From Anaerosacchariphilus hominis (GTDB taxonomy: Bacteria > Bacillota > Clostridia > Lachnospirales > Lachnospiraceae), in the NCBI RefSeq assembly GCF_014290175.1, contig NZ_JACOOR010000003.1, forward strand, positions 62,001 to 126,000: DNA of 64,000 nt. Reading direction: 5' to 3'. The notes beneath the pieces are model-generated. The model was not told the DNA's origin. It searched no databases and worked only from the letters and a program-made list of their open reading frames with translations. Of this stretch, positions 1 to 8,184 are shown in pieces (position 1 is the stretch's first letter; the number at the start of each line of letters is the position of its first letter). A program made the translations under genes and the position numbers.

Positions 1-696
1 ACCTCCTGCCGGAATGATGTACTCTCCGACCTGGATAGCGTCATTGGATACACTGATCTTCATAAGAATCGGGAAATCCAGTCCGCGTACTACGCGAAGC
101 TTATCTTCCTCGCTTACCTTATAGAGATACTGGGTCTCCTTCCGCATTTCCTCGAAATCACAGGGCCATTTTCCGATGTCATAAACAGTACCCAGCTTTG
201 TATTCCGGTAGAAAGGACGGGGCTCCGGGAATTCCTCCCGTGTTCCTCTCTTGTACATATTCCATTTTCCGTCCATGTCTGTGGGGAACAGCTGATCGTC
301 TACGATACCTGGAGAGCAGGAAAACATCTTCGCCTTGGTCTGTCCGAAGTTGAATCCGCAGTGTACACAGCCCTTCGGCATAATCAGTGCTTCGCCTGCC
401 TTTACAGTAACTGCCTGACCACTGAAGGGGCTCACCTGGGTCAGCTCACCTTCCAGTACAATATAAATCTCATCATTTGGATGATAATCAGGCGGACCGT
501 ACTGACAGCCCGGGGCCAGTTCAAAGTAAGCCGCAAATAAGTTCGGTGTGCTTACCAGCAGGGTGTTTAAATCGCTGTGGGGGATGTCGAAATCCGGATA
601 TGTAAAATACCCGAGTTTCTCTCTGGTGATCAAAATCGGTTCGTTTTTGATTCCACCCTCTGTATAAGGATGATTTCTGAATTCAATTCTTGCCAT
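1..696 (-). CDS. Cupin domain protein, C-terminus beyond window
   Basis: The gene is open for 232 codons from an ATG at 696 to the window edge, so the C-terminus is missing. AAAGGAG lies about 8 bases before the ATG. The first half has a cupin-like metal-binding pattern: YHPNDEIYIVLEGELTQV followed by a glycine-rich turn and GEALIMPKGCVHCGFNFG, giving His, Glu and His ligands. This is expected to be a single-domain or bicupin sugar isomerase or small-molecule binding protein; the exact substrate cannot be told. It sits directly beside a LacI-family repressor gene, with two operator-like palindromes upstream, which fits a carbohydrate-responsive enzyme. Family assignment is good, function is open. 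Confidence 0.8.
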   Translation of the reverse strand, partial: MARIEFRNHPYTEGGIKNEPILITREKLGYFTYPDFDIPHSDLNTLLVSTPNLFAAYFELAPGCQYGPPDYHPNDEIYIVLEGELTQVSPFSGQAVTVKAGEALIMPKGCVHCGFNFGQTKAKMFSCSPGIVDDQLFPTDMDGKWNMYKRGTREEFPEPRPFYRNTKLGTVYDIGKWPCDFEEMRKETQYLYKVSEEDKLRVVRGLDFPILMKISVSNDAIQVGEYIIPAGG

Positions 697-749
697 ATGG
701 ATTCTCCTTTTCTTTTTATTTTGAATCGCTTTTCGCGATCAGATTCTGC

Positions 750-817
750 ATCATAACGTTTCGACAACTCGTTAAGTAAAAGAGTGCTTCCACTCTACGC
801 ATATCGTAACGTTTTGA
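750..817 (-). promoter_or_regulatory. Cupin gene promoter with two LacI-type operators
   Basis: Two 14-base palindromes match TC(A/G)TAACGTTT(C/T)GA, at 751-764 and 804-817, with centres 53 bases apart (about five helical turns). A minus-strand promoter can be read with -35 TTACTT (complement of 774-779), an 18-base spacer and -10 TATGAT (complement of 750-755), so the first palindrome covers the -10. A CG-centred palindrome is typical of LacI-family operators. Binding by the adjacent repressor, possibly with looping, is inferred. A small hairpin (AGAGTG, CTTC loop, CACTCT) lies between the sites at 781-796. Confidence 0.55.
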
Positions 818-845
818 CACTCTGCTTTTTATAAGACCAGAGTGT

Positions 846-1850
846 TTATGATACTCTGGCCACTGAGTTTCTCTTTATCAGCCTTACATCCATCTGAATA
901 TTTTTTTTCTCCAACACTTCGCCGTCCAGAAGCCGAATCAGCATCTTTGCCGCCATATATCCCATCTCATAGGTGGGATGCTCCACACTGGTGATTCCCG
1001 GTCCCAGATACTTCGCTACCAGGGAATCATCGAATTCCACCAGCGAGATATCCTTTCCTATGATAAGTCCCTGCTCTATCATATATTCCGCGCTGCCGAT
1101 GCAGATCTGGTTGTTCCCGGAAAAGATGGCGGTGGGCGGATCTTTTAGCTTTAAGAGTTGTTCCGTACAGGTATATCCTGTCTCCTGATACCAATTTTCC
1201 TGGCAGATATACTCCTCCCGGATCTGTATGCCATGCTGCCTAAGTACATCCTGATAACCTCTGAATCGCTCCACGTCCACATTGAACTCGCCCTTGCCGG
1301 AAATATATGCAATCTTCCGGTGTCCCTGTTCCACCAGTTCCTCCATGGCCATGCAGGCACCACCGTAATTATCCACAACGACTGAATAGCCTTTGCTGCC
1401 CGGTATCATGCGATCCACTTGGACGAACGGTTTTTTTGCCAGCCAGTCCAGTTCCTTTTTCTTCATGGACGGAACCCATACCACGCCGTCCACCAGACTG
1501 CTGAGCTTATCACCGAACTCCCGCAGTTCTGCCGCGCTGTGAACTTCATTAATCGCGTAAACCAGAGTAAAATATCCATTCTCCCGGGCTCTCGCCTCCA
1601 CGCCTCGAATGACTGCTGTATAGAATTCATTGATGATGTCAGGGACTACAGTCAGAATAAATCTGGTAGTGCCTGTCTTAATGGATGCGGCCATCTCATT
1701 TCGGATATATCCCAGTTCACTAATGGCTCGGTTTACCTTTTCTCGTGTCTCCGGGCTGACCCGATCCAGATTATTAATGACTCTGGATACGGTCGAAACG
1801 GCTACCCCGGCACGCTCCGCCACATCTTTAATCGTCGCGTTTGTCTGCAT
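846..1850 (-). CDS. LacI-family transcriptional repressor
   Basis: The protein has 334 residues, the usual size of the family. The N-terminus carries the LacI helix-turn-helix and hinge: ATIKDVAERAGVAVSTVSRV near residues 5-24, followed by SPETREKVNRAISELGY. The rest is a periplasmic-binding-protein-like effector domain (GTTRFILTVVPDIINEFYT and VVDNYGGACMAMEEL are recognisable). It should bind a sugar-type ligand and repress neighbours or itself. A CCAGAGT/ACTCTGG hairpin at 837-859 overlaps its stop codon. The cupin gene next to it, with CG-centred palindromes in its promoter, is the likely target. The ligand cannot be predicted. Confidence 0.93.
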   Translation of the reverse strand: MQTNATIKDVAERAGVAVSTVSRVINNLDRVSPETREKVNRAISELGYIRNEMAASIKTGTTRFILTVVPDIINEFYTAVIRGVEARARENGYFTLVYAINEVHSAAELREFGDKLSSLVDGVVWVPSMKKKELDWLAKKPFVQVDRMIPGSKGYSVVVDNYGGACMAMEELVEQGHRKIAYISGKGEFNVDVERFRGYQDVLRQHGIQIREEYICQENWYQETGYTCTEQLLKLKDPPTAIFSGNNQICIGSAEYMIEQGLIIGKDISLVEFDDSLVAKYLGPGITSVEHPTYEMGYMAAKMLIRLLDGEVLEKKNIQMDVRLIKRNSVARVS

Positions 1851-1909
1851 GTGTTGTACTCATTTCTTTATCGATTCTTTTTGTTTTGTCGAATCGTTTT
1901 TACAAGTGT

Positions 1910-1938
1910 ATAGTATCATGCTTTGAACTTTCTGTCAA
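1910..1938 (-). promoter_or_regulatory. Promoter of the LacI-family gene
   Basis: On the minus strand -35 TTGACA (complement of 1933-1938) is followed by a 17-base spacer and -10 TACTAT (complement of 1910-1915), about 60 bases before the ATG at 1850. Downstream lies a TCGAATCG-containing stretch (1889-1896) that could be an autoregulatory operator, though it does not match the two cupin-promoter sites well. Confidence 0.7.
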
Positions 1939-2065
1939 CTACAATTTTTAATTATTTTCTCCTGCCTGTTTCTTCTTTTTCTCTGCTTGATATAGGAAAG
2001 TCCTTGTATTTCTATAAGAACGAGGGATCTGAGTATGAGTTCGTGTGTCAGATTCAAAACGGAAA

Positions 2066-2103
2066 TAAAAAATACTCTGTAAACTGAATGTCTACAGAGT
2101 ATT
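2066..2103 (-). terminator. Terminator of the minus-strand tRNA-Leu pair
   Basis: Read on the minus strand, an 11-bp perfect stem AATACTCTGTA / TACAGAGTATT (2093-2103 with 2071-2081) closes an 11-base loop and is followed by a T-run. It starts a few bases after the tRNA at 2107. Confidence 0.88.
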
Positions 2104-2106
2104 CCA

Positions 2107-2189
2107 TGCAGGAGATGGGACTTGAACCCACACAGCCTTGCGACTACAGGCACCTGAAGCCTGCGCGTCTGCCATTCCGCCACTCCTGC
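2107..2189 (-). tRNA. tRNA-Leu (anticodon CAG)
   Basis: The 83-base cloverleaf has acceptor stem GCAGGAG/CTCCTGC with discriminator A, T-loop GTTCAAGTCC and a long class II variable arm. The anticodon stem CAGGC/GCCTG holds loop TTCAGGT, giving anticodon CAG, which reads CUG. CCA is not encoded. It is identical base for base to the plus-strand copy at 2439-2521. Confidence 0.95.
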
Positions 2190-2193
2190 TTAC

Positions 2194-2278
2194 TGCGGAA
2201 GATGGGACTTGAACCCACACGATCGCATTGATCACAAGATCCTTAGTCTTGCTCGTCTGCCAATTCCGACACTTCCGC
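2194..2278 (-). tRNA. tRNA-Leu (anticodon AAG)
   Basis: The 85-base cloverleaf has acceptor GCGGAAG/CTTCCGC with discriminator A and a class II long variable arm. Anticodon stem CAAGA/TCTTG with loop CTAAGGA gives anticodon AAG, which reads CUU and, if A34 is modified to inosine, CUC. It is transcribed just before the tRNA-Leu(CAG) at 2107-2189 from the same promoter. Confidence 0.93.
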
Positions 2279-2315
2279 ATTTGGTTGTTTGCTCGTTTCC
2301 TCAACGCGCTTGATT

Positions 2316-2344
2316 ATAATACCACCGCTTTTTACAAAAGTCAA
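2316..2344 (-). promoter_or_regulatory. Promoter of the minus-strand tRNA-Leu pair
   Basis: On the minus strand -35 TTGACT (complement of 2339-2344), a 17-base spacer and -10 TATTAT (complement of 2316-2321) lie about 40 bases before the tRNA at 2278. Confidence 0.75.
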
Positions 2345-2398
2345 CACTTTTTCCAAACTTTTTTTATTTTTTTATTTAAAAAAATTTTCGAAAAAGTG

Positions 2399-2427
2399 TT
2401 GACAATAGAAACACTTTCTGATAAGAT
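2399..2427 (+). promoter_or_regulatory. Promoter of the plus-strand tRNA-Leu
   Basis: TTGACA at 2399-2404, a 17-base spacer and TAAGAT at 2422-2427 stand 11 bases before the mature tRNA 5' end. This spacing suggests a very short 5' leader. Confidence 0.82.
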
Positions 2428-2438
2428 ACTATTTGTTC

Positions 2439-2521
2439 GCAGGAGTGGCGGAATGGCAGACGCGCAGGCTTCAGGTGCCTGTAGTCGCAAGGCTGTGTGG
2501 GTTCAAGTCCCATCTCCTGCA
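2439..2521 (+). tRNA. tRNA-Leu (anticodon CAG), second identical copy
   Basis: This 83-base gene is identical to the complement of 2107-2189, so the two form an 83-bp inverted repeat with 249 bases between them. Loop TTCAGGT gives anticodon CAG. It has its own promoter and terminator. CCA is not encoded. Confidence 0.95.
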
Positions 2522-2527
2522 TCTATG

Positions 2528-2561
2528 AAAAGGTCTTCAGAGAAATCTGAAGACCTTTTTC
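2528..2561 (+). terminator. Terminator of tRNA-Leu
   Basis: A 13-bp perfect stem AAAGGTCTTCAGA (2529-2541) and TCTGAAGACCTTT (2546-2558), GAAA tetraloop, then more T. It starts 8 bases after the tRNA. Confidence 0.93.
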
Positions 2562-2657
2562 TTGTACTTATCAGTTTTTCCCATCCGCCCTATCCGCTCG
2601 GTCCACAGAATATTTGTCTTTTCCCGATCGTATAAGCAGCGTTATAAGCAACCGCTC

Positions 2658-2741
2658 GGCTAGCCCGGAAGCCTCCCGGGTGCGGGGAGATACCTGCGTT
2701 TTCTAACGTTCCCACACCCCGGGGTGTCTTCCGGGCTGGCC
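2658..2741. other. Long GC-rich hairpin, possible palindromic repeat
   Basis: Outer arms GGCTAGCCCGGAAG (2658-2671) and CTTCCGGGCTGGCC (2728-2741) pair over 14 bases with one G-U pair. Inside, CCCGGGTGCGGGGA and CCCACACCCCGGGG continue the stem with a few mismatches. No T-run follows on either strand, so it is not a plain terminator. It ends 11 bases beyond the stop of the Sua5-type gene. It could be a mobile palindromic repeat or a processing or protection structure. Confidence 0.6.
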
Positions 2742-2752
2742 ATTTATCTATA

Positions 2753-3802
2753 CTAGACTCTCACTACTTTATGTCCCGCTGCCTTCAACAGCCGGTTCAT
2801 AATGGCTGCGCCGATGGCCGCATCCTCGAAGGATTCCGAGAAAATACAGTCTACGTCGGTGTCGTCAAATTTACGAAGCACTTCGAAAAGGTGCATGGCA
2901 ATCTCCTCTTCATTGCTGCGGGCTCCCAGGCTCATAACGATACCGTGGGGATAACGGGAAACGGTCTCGTCTGTGGCGATGATGCCCACCTTTTTGCCAC
3001 TGGCTTCCGCTTCTTCCGCCATCCGGTTCATGGCTTCGACGACTCTGTCACTTGCTCCCTCCACGATAGTCAGATCCGCCCTGGGCGCGTAATGCCGGTA
3101 TTTCATGCCCGGCGCCTTGGGCTTGATTCCGGAATTTGGGGCAATGATGGCTTTGTCGATCTCCACCGGACCGATGACTGCCTCCATCATATCCTTCGTG
3201 ATGGCGCCCGGTCGCAGTATCACCGGAGGCTCCACGCTCATATCCACAATGGTAGACTCCAGACCAATGACTGCCTGTCCGCCATCCAGAATCATTTCGA
3301 TGCGCCCGGACAGATCTTCCACCACATGGGCCGCCGTAGTGGTGCTGGGACGGCCTGATACATTGGCGCTGGGCGCTGCGATAAAGCCGCCTGCCGTCCG
3401 GATAAAAGCCGCTGCGATCCCGTCGCTGGGCATCCGTACCGCTACCGTATCCAGCCCTCCCGTAGTCTCGTTCGGAACCAAATCCGTTTTCTGGAAAATC
3501 AGGGTCAGGGGCCCCGGCCAGAAAGCGTCCATCATCTTTTCCGCCTTTTCCGGCACCCTTGCTGCGATTTTATAAAGGTCTGCCCGTTCCTCAATGTGGA
3601 CAATCAACGGGTTATCCGAGGGACGCCCCTTGGCCGCGTAAATCTTCTTTGAAGACTCCGGATTCAGGGCGTCGCCGCCCAGACCGTACACGGTCTCTGT
3701 GGGGAATGCCACCAGGCCGCCGGCCCGGATGATATCGCCCGCCTCTTTCATCACTTCTGCGTCAATCTGATCATAATTTAATTTTCTTACCTGTGTATCC
3801 AA
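2753..3802 (-). CDS. tsaC: L-threonylcarbamoyladenylate synthase, Sua5 type
   Basis: This enzyme makes threonylcarbamoyl-AMP from threonine, bicarbonate and ATP, the first step of the t6A37 modification of ANN-reading tRNAs. The protein has 349 residues, the length of the two-domain Sua5/YwlC form and not the short TsaC. The YrdC domain (about 15-205) shows the binding signature AAKGRPSDNPLIVHI and the SANVSGRPS loop; a linker with KAPGMKYRHYAPRADL leads into the Sua5 domain. The start is TTG at 3802, with AGGTGG upstream. It is the only tRNA-modification gene in the window and lies near, but not in an operon with, tRNA genes. Confidence 0.95.
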   Translation of the reverse strand: MDTQVRKLNYDQIDAEVMKEAGDIIRAGGLVAFPTETVYGLGGDALNPESSKKIYAAKGRPSDNPLIVHIEERADLYKIAARVPEKAEKMMDAFWPGPLTLIFQKTDLVPNETTGGLDTVAVRMPSDGIAAAFIRTAGGFIAAPSANVSGRPSTTTAAHVVEDLSGRIEMILDGGQAVIGLESTIVDMSVEPPVILRPGAITKDMMEAVIGPVEIDKAIIAPNSGIKPKAPGMKYRHYAPRADLTIVEGASDRVVEAMNRMAEEAEASGKKVGIIATDETVSRYPHGIVMSLGARSNEEEIAMHLFEVLRKFDDTDVDCIFSESFEDAAIGAAIMNRLLKAAGHKVVRV

Positions 3803-3889
3803 AATTCCACCTGCTTCTGTTTATTCTTATTTTTCAAAGGATTCCTAATGAAAGTATTTTATATAGAGAATTTGCCCTCTTTCGTCCGC

Positions 3890-5068
3890 CTATCTGGCCA
3901 TCCGGTAGATATGTTCCATGTCCGTCCGGTCAAGCTTTTTTATGCCGCCGATGGTACGCTTATCCATGTGGCTGCATTTATAGGCCAACTCCTGAATCTG
4001 CTCTTCCGTCAGCTCCACGCCCAACTCTGAAATACTGGTGGGCATATGAATGGAACGGAAGAAGCACTCCAAAGCCTCGATTCCTTCCAGGGCCGTCTTT
4101 TCCGAATCTGCGTAATCATATGGGATATCCATGACATTTACCGCAAACTTCGCAAAGCGGGACACATCATCCCGGTATACATAGCGGGCCCAACTGCCCC
4201 AGACCGCCGCCAGTCCTGCGCCGTGAGTCACGTCGAACATGCCGCCCAGCTCATGCTCCAGCTGATGGCAGGCCCAGTCTCCCGCTCTGCCGCAGCCGGT
4301 CAGCCCGTTATGGGACAGGCTTCCGGCCCAGAAGACCTCTGAACGGGCTTCATAGTTCTGCGGATCTTTCTGCAGGATTTTAGCCTGGTGAATTACCGTT
4401 TTTAAGAGCCCCTCCGCCAGATGATCCGTCAGCTCTGTATTCATTTCATGGGAAAAATACCGCTCCATAGTGTGCATCATAATATCTACACAGCCGCTCA
4501 TGGTCTGATATTCCGGCAAGGTATAGGTCAGCTCCGGATTCATAATCGCGAATTTGGGCCTGCCCAGATCACTGCTGTAACCCCGCTTCAGCCAACCCTC
4601 TTCGTTGGTGATGACAGAGGAATTGCTCATCTCACTTCCTGTAGCCGCAAGAGTCAGAATAACCCCCACCGGCACGGATTCCTTTGCCACCGCAGTTTTC
4701 TCATAGAAATCCCAGACCTCGCCATCGTATCTGACGCCATAGCCGATGGCCTTCGCCGAATCGATGGCGCTGCCACCACCCACCGCCAGAATGAAATCTA
4801 CGCCTTCTCTTCTGCAAAGGTCGATCCCCTCATGGACCAGGGACAGATGGGGATTCGGTACGGCGCCACCCAGCTCCACCCAGGGAATCTCTGCATCATC
4901 GAGAGATTGAAATACCCGGTCAAGCAGACCGCTTCTTTTCACACTGCCCTTTCCGTAATGAACCAGTACTTTTGTTCCACCGAACTCCCGCACCAGCGCT
5001 CCGGCCTGATGCTCTGTATCTTTTCCGAAAACTACCTTCGTGGGTGTGTAATACTGGAATCCGTTCAT
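3890..5068 (-). CDS. Iron-containing alcohol dehydrogenase
   Basis: A 392-residue group III (Fe-ADH) NAD(P)H-dependent dehydrogenase, close to the butanol dehydrogenase YqdH/BdhA type. The dinucleotide-binding loop GGGSAIDSAKAIG lies near residues 95-107. Metal ligands are expected in GCVDIMMHTMERY (Asp, His) and in HQLEHELGG...THGAGLA (two His). AAGGAGG stands 7 bases before the ATG at 5068. It probably reduces fermentation aldehydes to alcohols in the cytoplasm. The gene appears to stand alone, 87 bases upstream of the Sua5 gene. The substrate cannot be read from sequence. Confidence 0.93.
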   Translation of the reverse strand: MNGFQYYTPTKVVFGKDTEHQAGALVREFGGTKVLVHYGKGSVKRSGLLDRVFQSLDDAEIPWVELGGAVPNPHLSLVHEGIDLCRREGVDFILAVGGGSAIDSAKAIGYGVRYDGEVWDFYEKTAVAKESVPVGVILTLAATGSEMSNSSVITNEEGWLKRGYSSDLGRPKFAIMNPELTYTLPEYQTMSGCVDIMMHTMERYFSHEMNTELTDHLAEGLLKTVIHQAKILQKDPQNYEARSEVFWAGSLSHNGLTGCGRAGDWACHQLEHELGGMFDVTHGAGLAAVWGSWARYVYRDDVSRFAKFAVNVMDIPYDYADSEKTALEGIEALECFFRSIHMPTSISELGVELTEEQIQELAYKCSHMDKRTIGGIKKLDRTDMEHIYRMAR

Positions 5069-5122
5069 ACAATATCCTCCTTTGTTTTTTCCCCATTCTC
5101 CGGGAAGTACACCGAATTGCAG

Positions 5123-5885
5123 TTATTGTGTAAGCAATTCTGTTAATTCTTCTGCTGTTTTATCCGGATATTTCACTACCAGCTCATACAGCGGCCGCAG
5201 GCTTTCTTCCTCTTCCTCCAATTCTTCCGCCATCTGACTGAGAGACTTTCCTTTTGCATATTTCTTCTGAATCTGCGCTAACGTTTTCAAACTCATACCT
5301 TTTGGTATTCCTTTTTCTATTCCTTTTTTTATCCCCTTCTCTATGCCTTCCGCAATACCTTTTTCCATGCCTTCCGCAATACCTTTTTCCAGCCCTTCTG
5401 CGATACCTTCCGCGATACTCTCCCGCCTCAGGTACTCCCGTTCTTCTTTTTCGTTATACTCTGTCAGTATCATCCTGTACACCTCCATTCCATACTTCGT
5501 CAGGATATCCGACAGTATTCCCTTCTCAATACACCGCCTGATGCTAATCTCCGTTGCCTCGTCCAGAGACCAGCTGTCGCTTTGCATTCCAGACAGGGCT
5601 CTCCTTCCTCCCGGTCCGGCCTCAAAAAGCAATCTGACAGTTTCATTTCCACCCGATCCGGCATATCCGACGTACCATTGTAAAATACCACGTACTTGGG
5701 AAATGGAACCATCACGCGCTTTTTTTCATTTGTCAGCTTTATATTCTTCCCGTTCAGATACTGCTGATACAACTCCGAGAAATAGAAAAATCCCCGGAGC
5801 GGCATATTTTCATTCCAGGTACTCTGATGCTCGTACAGATTCATGACAACGCTAAACATGAACGACAAGTCGTTCGGTTACTCAT
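5123..5885 (-). pseudogene. Decayed Rpn-family nuclease/transposase-like gene
   Basis: The original ATG at 5883-5885, with AAAGGAG upstream and a good promoter, opens ATG AGT AA and then needs one extra base to enter the conserved frame (PNDLSFMFSVVMNLYEHQST). This points to a one-base loss at 5878-5880. A second lesion near 5560-5600 deletes an estimated 35 residues after CLECKA and shifts the frame; the C-terminal part (LDEATEISIRRCIEKGILSDIL) continues in another frame to the stop at 5123. This tail contains about ten tandem EGI/EKG-type hexads, which are DNA repeats and a likely slippage target. The Rpn family (PD-(D/E)XK recombination-promoting nucleases) is common in Lachnospiraceae. 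Confidence 0.8.
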
Positions 5886-5903
5886 TGCTATTCTCTCCTT
5901 TTC

Positions 5904-5932
5904 ATTATACGTTTTACTTCTCCTTCCTGCAA
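5904..5932 (-). promoter_or_regulatory. Promoter of the Rpn-like pseudogene
   Basis: Minus-strand -35 TTGCAG (complement of 5927-5932), 17-base spacer, -10 TATAAT (complement of 5904-5909). It stays intact although the gene is broken. The rest of 5933-6177 holds no gene I can see, only an 11-base inverted repeat with one mismatch (AACAGTGCCGA near 6079, TCGACACTGTT near 6127). Confidence 0.7.
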
Positions 5933-6177
5933 GGGCATAAAATAGCCGTTTTCAGATACATTTTTGCATACTTCGTCCTTGGGCGTACTTTGGGAATGTT
6001 GATTTCGGATCGAAATCCAGACCTTTCTCTTTCGTGAACAGCGTCAGCAGAGCCTGCGCTGCATATCGTAAAAAACAAACAGTGCCGACCGGATTCACAC
6101 TTTTTCTGTCCTGTGCATCACCCTTCGACACTGTTATTTTACCAATTTATAACAATTATGGCAAGCTCTTTTTCTTT

Positions 6178-7464
6178 TTACTCATACCGCAGCGCCTCGA
6201 TGGGATTCATCTTCGCCGCCTTATTGGCCGGATAATAGCCGAAGAAGACGCCGATGAGGATCGAGAAGGTCACGGAAAATACGATGCCGCCCACGGAGAG
6301 CTTCGCCGCGTACCCCAGGGCGTTGGTGGCCACCGCGGCCAGGATAAGGCCCAGCACGATGCCGATAAAGCCGCCCAACAGGCAGATGACGATGGATTCA
6401 GTGATGAACTGAAGCCGGATGGATCCATTTGTAGCTCCCAGAGCCTTTCGCGTACCGATTTCCCGGGTACGCTCGGTGATAGATACCAGCATGATGTTCA
6501 TGACGCCGATGCCGCCCACCAGCAGAGAGATTCCCGCAATGACGGAAATGGCGATAGACACCGTAGACAACATATCTGTCATGGAGGATACCATGCTCTC
6601 CATACTGCTGGCGCTGATTTCAAAGCTGTCGTTATTCCGGTAATAGCTGTTATTAAACCAGTTTTCCAGTTCTGTACAGAGGCTGGCGGAATCCACGCCG
6701 GAGGCCGTCACGATGGTCAACTGGGAATAACCCACCGTGGAATGGTTCTGATTCCGGGCCGTCTCCAAAGGCATATATAAGGACGTGTAGACGTCGTTGT
6801 CAGATTCCGTCGTGAAACTGCTGTCCTCGTATTCGTAGACGCCCACGATGGCGTAGCTGTAGTAGCGGTTGCTCACATAAACCTGCACCTCACTTCCCAC
6901 CGCCACGTCATAATTGCCGTCAAATAAACTGTCAGCCAGTTTATCGGATACCAGCACCACCCGTTTGGCGTTGGCCTGATCGGTTTCGGTCAGGGTACGG
7001 CCGGAAATCAGCGTCAGATCCTCATTTTCCAAATAAGCAGCGTTCACGCCGGTCAGGGTCACATTTGCGGTCAGACTTCCATCCTCGGCGGTGCCGCTGC
7101 CTGCGGACTCACTCAGAAGAACCTCGCTGACGGAATCGACAAACTCCTCTTTCATAGCGTCCAGCATTTCGTCTGTGATATAGTCCCCGTCGTCCATGGT
7201 GCTGCCCCGGGAAAAACCCATGAAGACCCGGCCGTCCGCCGTGGCGGTCTCGCTGGTACTCTTCTGAGACACGCCCAGGGTGATGTTATTGACACCCATG
7301 TCCTCCATGGAGCTGGTCACGGAGCTGCTGATGGAATTGCCCACGCTCATGATGGCGATGACAGAACTTATACCGATGATGATGCCAAGCATGGTCAGGA
7401 TAGCCCGCATTTTATTGGCCAGGAGGCCGTTCAGGGCCAGCATGATATTTTCTCCGATTAGCAT
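6178..7464 (-). CDS. MacB/YknZ-like ABC transporter permease
   Basis: A 428-residue permease with the MacB/FtsX layout. An N-terminal membrane helix (about 17-37, [20 protein letters not shown]) is followed by a large extracytoplasmic domain to about 290. Three C-terminal helices form the FtsX domain, with the signature [27 protein letters not shown]. It overlaps the stop of the ATPase gene by 7 bases, so the two are translationally coupled. With the adaptor and ATPase it forms a mechanotransmission exporter, known in other bacteria for peptides, lipoproteins or antimicrobial resistance. The substrate is unknown. Confidence 0.93.
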   Translation of the reverse strand: MLIGENIMLALNGLLANKMRAILTMLGIIIGISSVIAIMSVGNSISSSVTSSMEDMGVNNITLGVSQKSTSETATADGRVFMGFSRGSTMDDGDYITDEMLDAMKEEFVDSVSEVLLSESAGSGTAEDGSLTANVTLTGVNAAYLENEDLTLISGRTLTETDQANAKRVVLVSDKLADSLFDGNYDVAVGSEVQVYVSNRYYSYAIVGVYEYEDSSFTTESDNDVYTSLYMPLETARNQNHSTVGYSQLTIVTASGVDSASLCTELENWFNNSYYRNNDSFEISASSMESMVSSMTDMLSTVSIAISVIAGISLLVGGIGVMNIMLVSITERTREIGTRKALGATNGSIRLQFITESIVICLLGGFIGIVLGLILAAVATNALGYAAKLSVGGIVFSVTFSILIGVFFGYYPANKAAKMNPIEALRYE

Positions 7465-8174
7465 AGCGCTCCACTCCCCTTTCTCTCTCCGATGATGCAG
7501 CCGTCCTTCAAAGTAATGATTCGTCCGGTCTCTTCGGCCAGTTCATTGGAATGGGTGATGAGCACGATGGTTTTGCCCTGCTCCTCATGGAGCTTATGGA
7601 AAATGTCCATGATTTTCCGTCCGGTAACGGAATCAAGGGCCCCTGTGGGCTCATCGGCCAGGATAATGGATGGGTCGTTGGTCATGGCCCGGGCAATGGA
7701 CACACGCTGCTTCTGACCGCCGGAGAGTTCGTCGGGCCTGTGGGTCATCCGTTCACTCATACCCACCATTTGCAGGTAATATTTTGCCCGCTCCTGGCGC
7801 TCTTTTTTGCCCACACCCGCATACATCATGGGAAGCTCCACGTTCCGGAGTGCCGTGGTGCGGCTGATCAGGTTATAGGTCTGGAAAACGAAGCCTATTT
7901 TCCGGTTCCGGATGCCGGACAGTTCTTTATCCTTCGCCCCCGCCACGTCCACGCTGTCCAGAGTGTATTCGCCCTCGGTGGGACGATCCAGTACGCCGAT
8001 GATGTTCATCAGGGTGGTTTTGCCCGATCCGGACGCGCCTACGATGGACACGAACTCTCCCTTTTTTACCTGTAAATCGATGCCATGCAGGATCTCCAGT
8101 TCATTGGGCTGGCCCACATAAAACCGCTTTACAATGTGCCGCAAATCTATGATGGTATTCTGTTTCTCTTTCAT
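7458..8174 (-). CDS. MacB/LolD-type ABC transporter ATPase
   Basis: A 238-residue ATPase read from the ATG at 8174, which has GGAGG in front. An in-frame ATG further upstream at 8300 lies inside the adaptor gene and would add a Gly/Ala-rich run foreign to the family, so it is rejected. Walker [10 protein letters not shown] lies at 46-54, the signature LSGGQKQRV from 150, and Walker B IILADEP at 170-176. The start is 10 bases after the adaptor stop and the end overlaps the permease gene. It powers the exporter from the cytoplasm. Confidence 0.95.
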   Translation of the reverse strand: MKEKQNTIIDLRHIVKRFYVGQPNELEILHGIDLQVKKGEFVSIVGASGSGKTTLMNIIGVLDRPTEGEYTLDSVDVAGAKDKELSGIRNRKIGFVFQTYNLISRTTALRNVELPMMYAGVGKKERQERAKYYLQMVGMSERMTHRPDELSGGQKQRVSIARAMTNDPSIILADEPTGALDSVTGRKIMDIFHKLHEEQGKTIVLITHSNELAEETGRIITLKDGCIIGERKGSGALC

Positions 8175-8184
8175 GGCCGCCTCC

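Noticed and set aside
2228..2635. A 135-codon open frame on the plus strand
   Set aside because: It runs through tRNA-Leu(CAG), its promoter and terminator and has no family likeness.
5290..5420. Possible CRISPR-like array in the short repeats
   Set aside because: The units are contiguous EGI/EKG codon repeats of about 18 bases inside a decayed coding frame, with no spacers.
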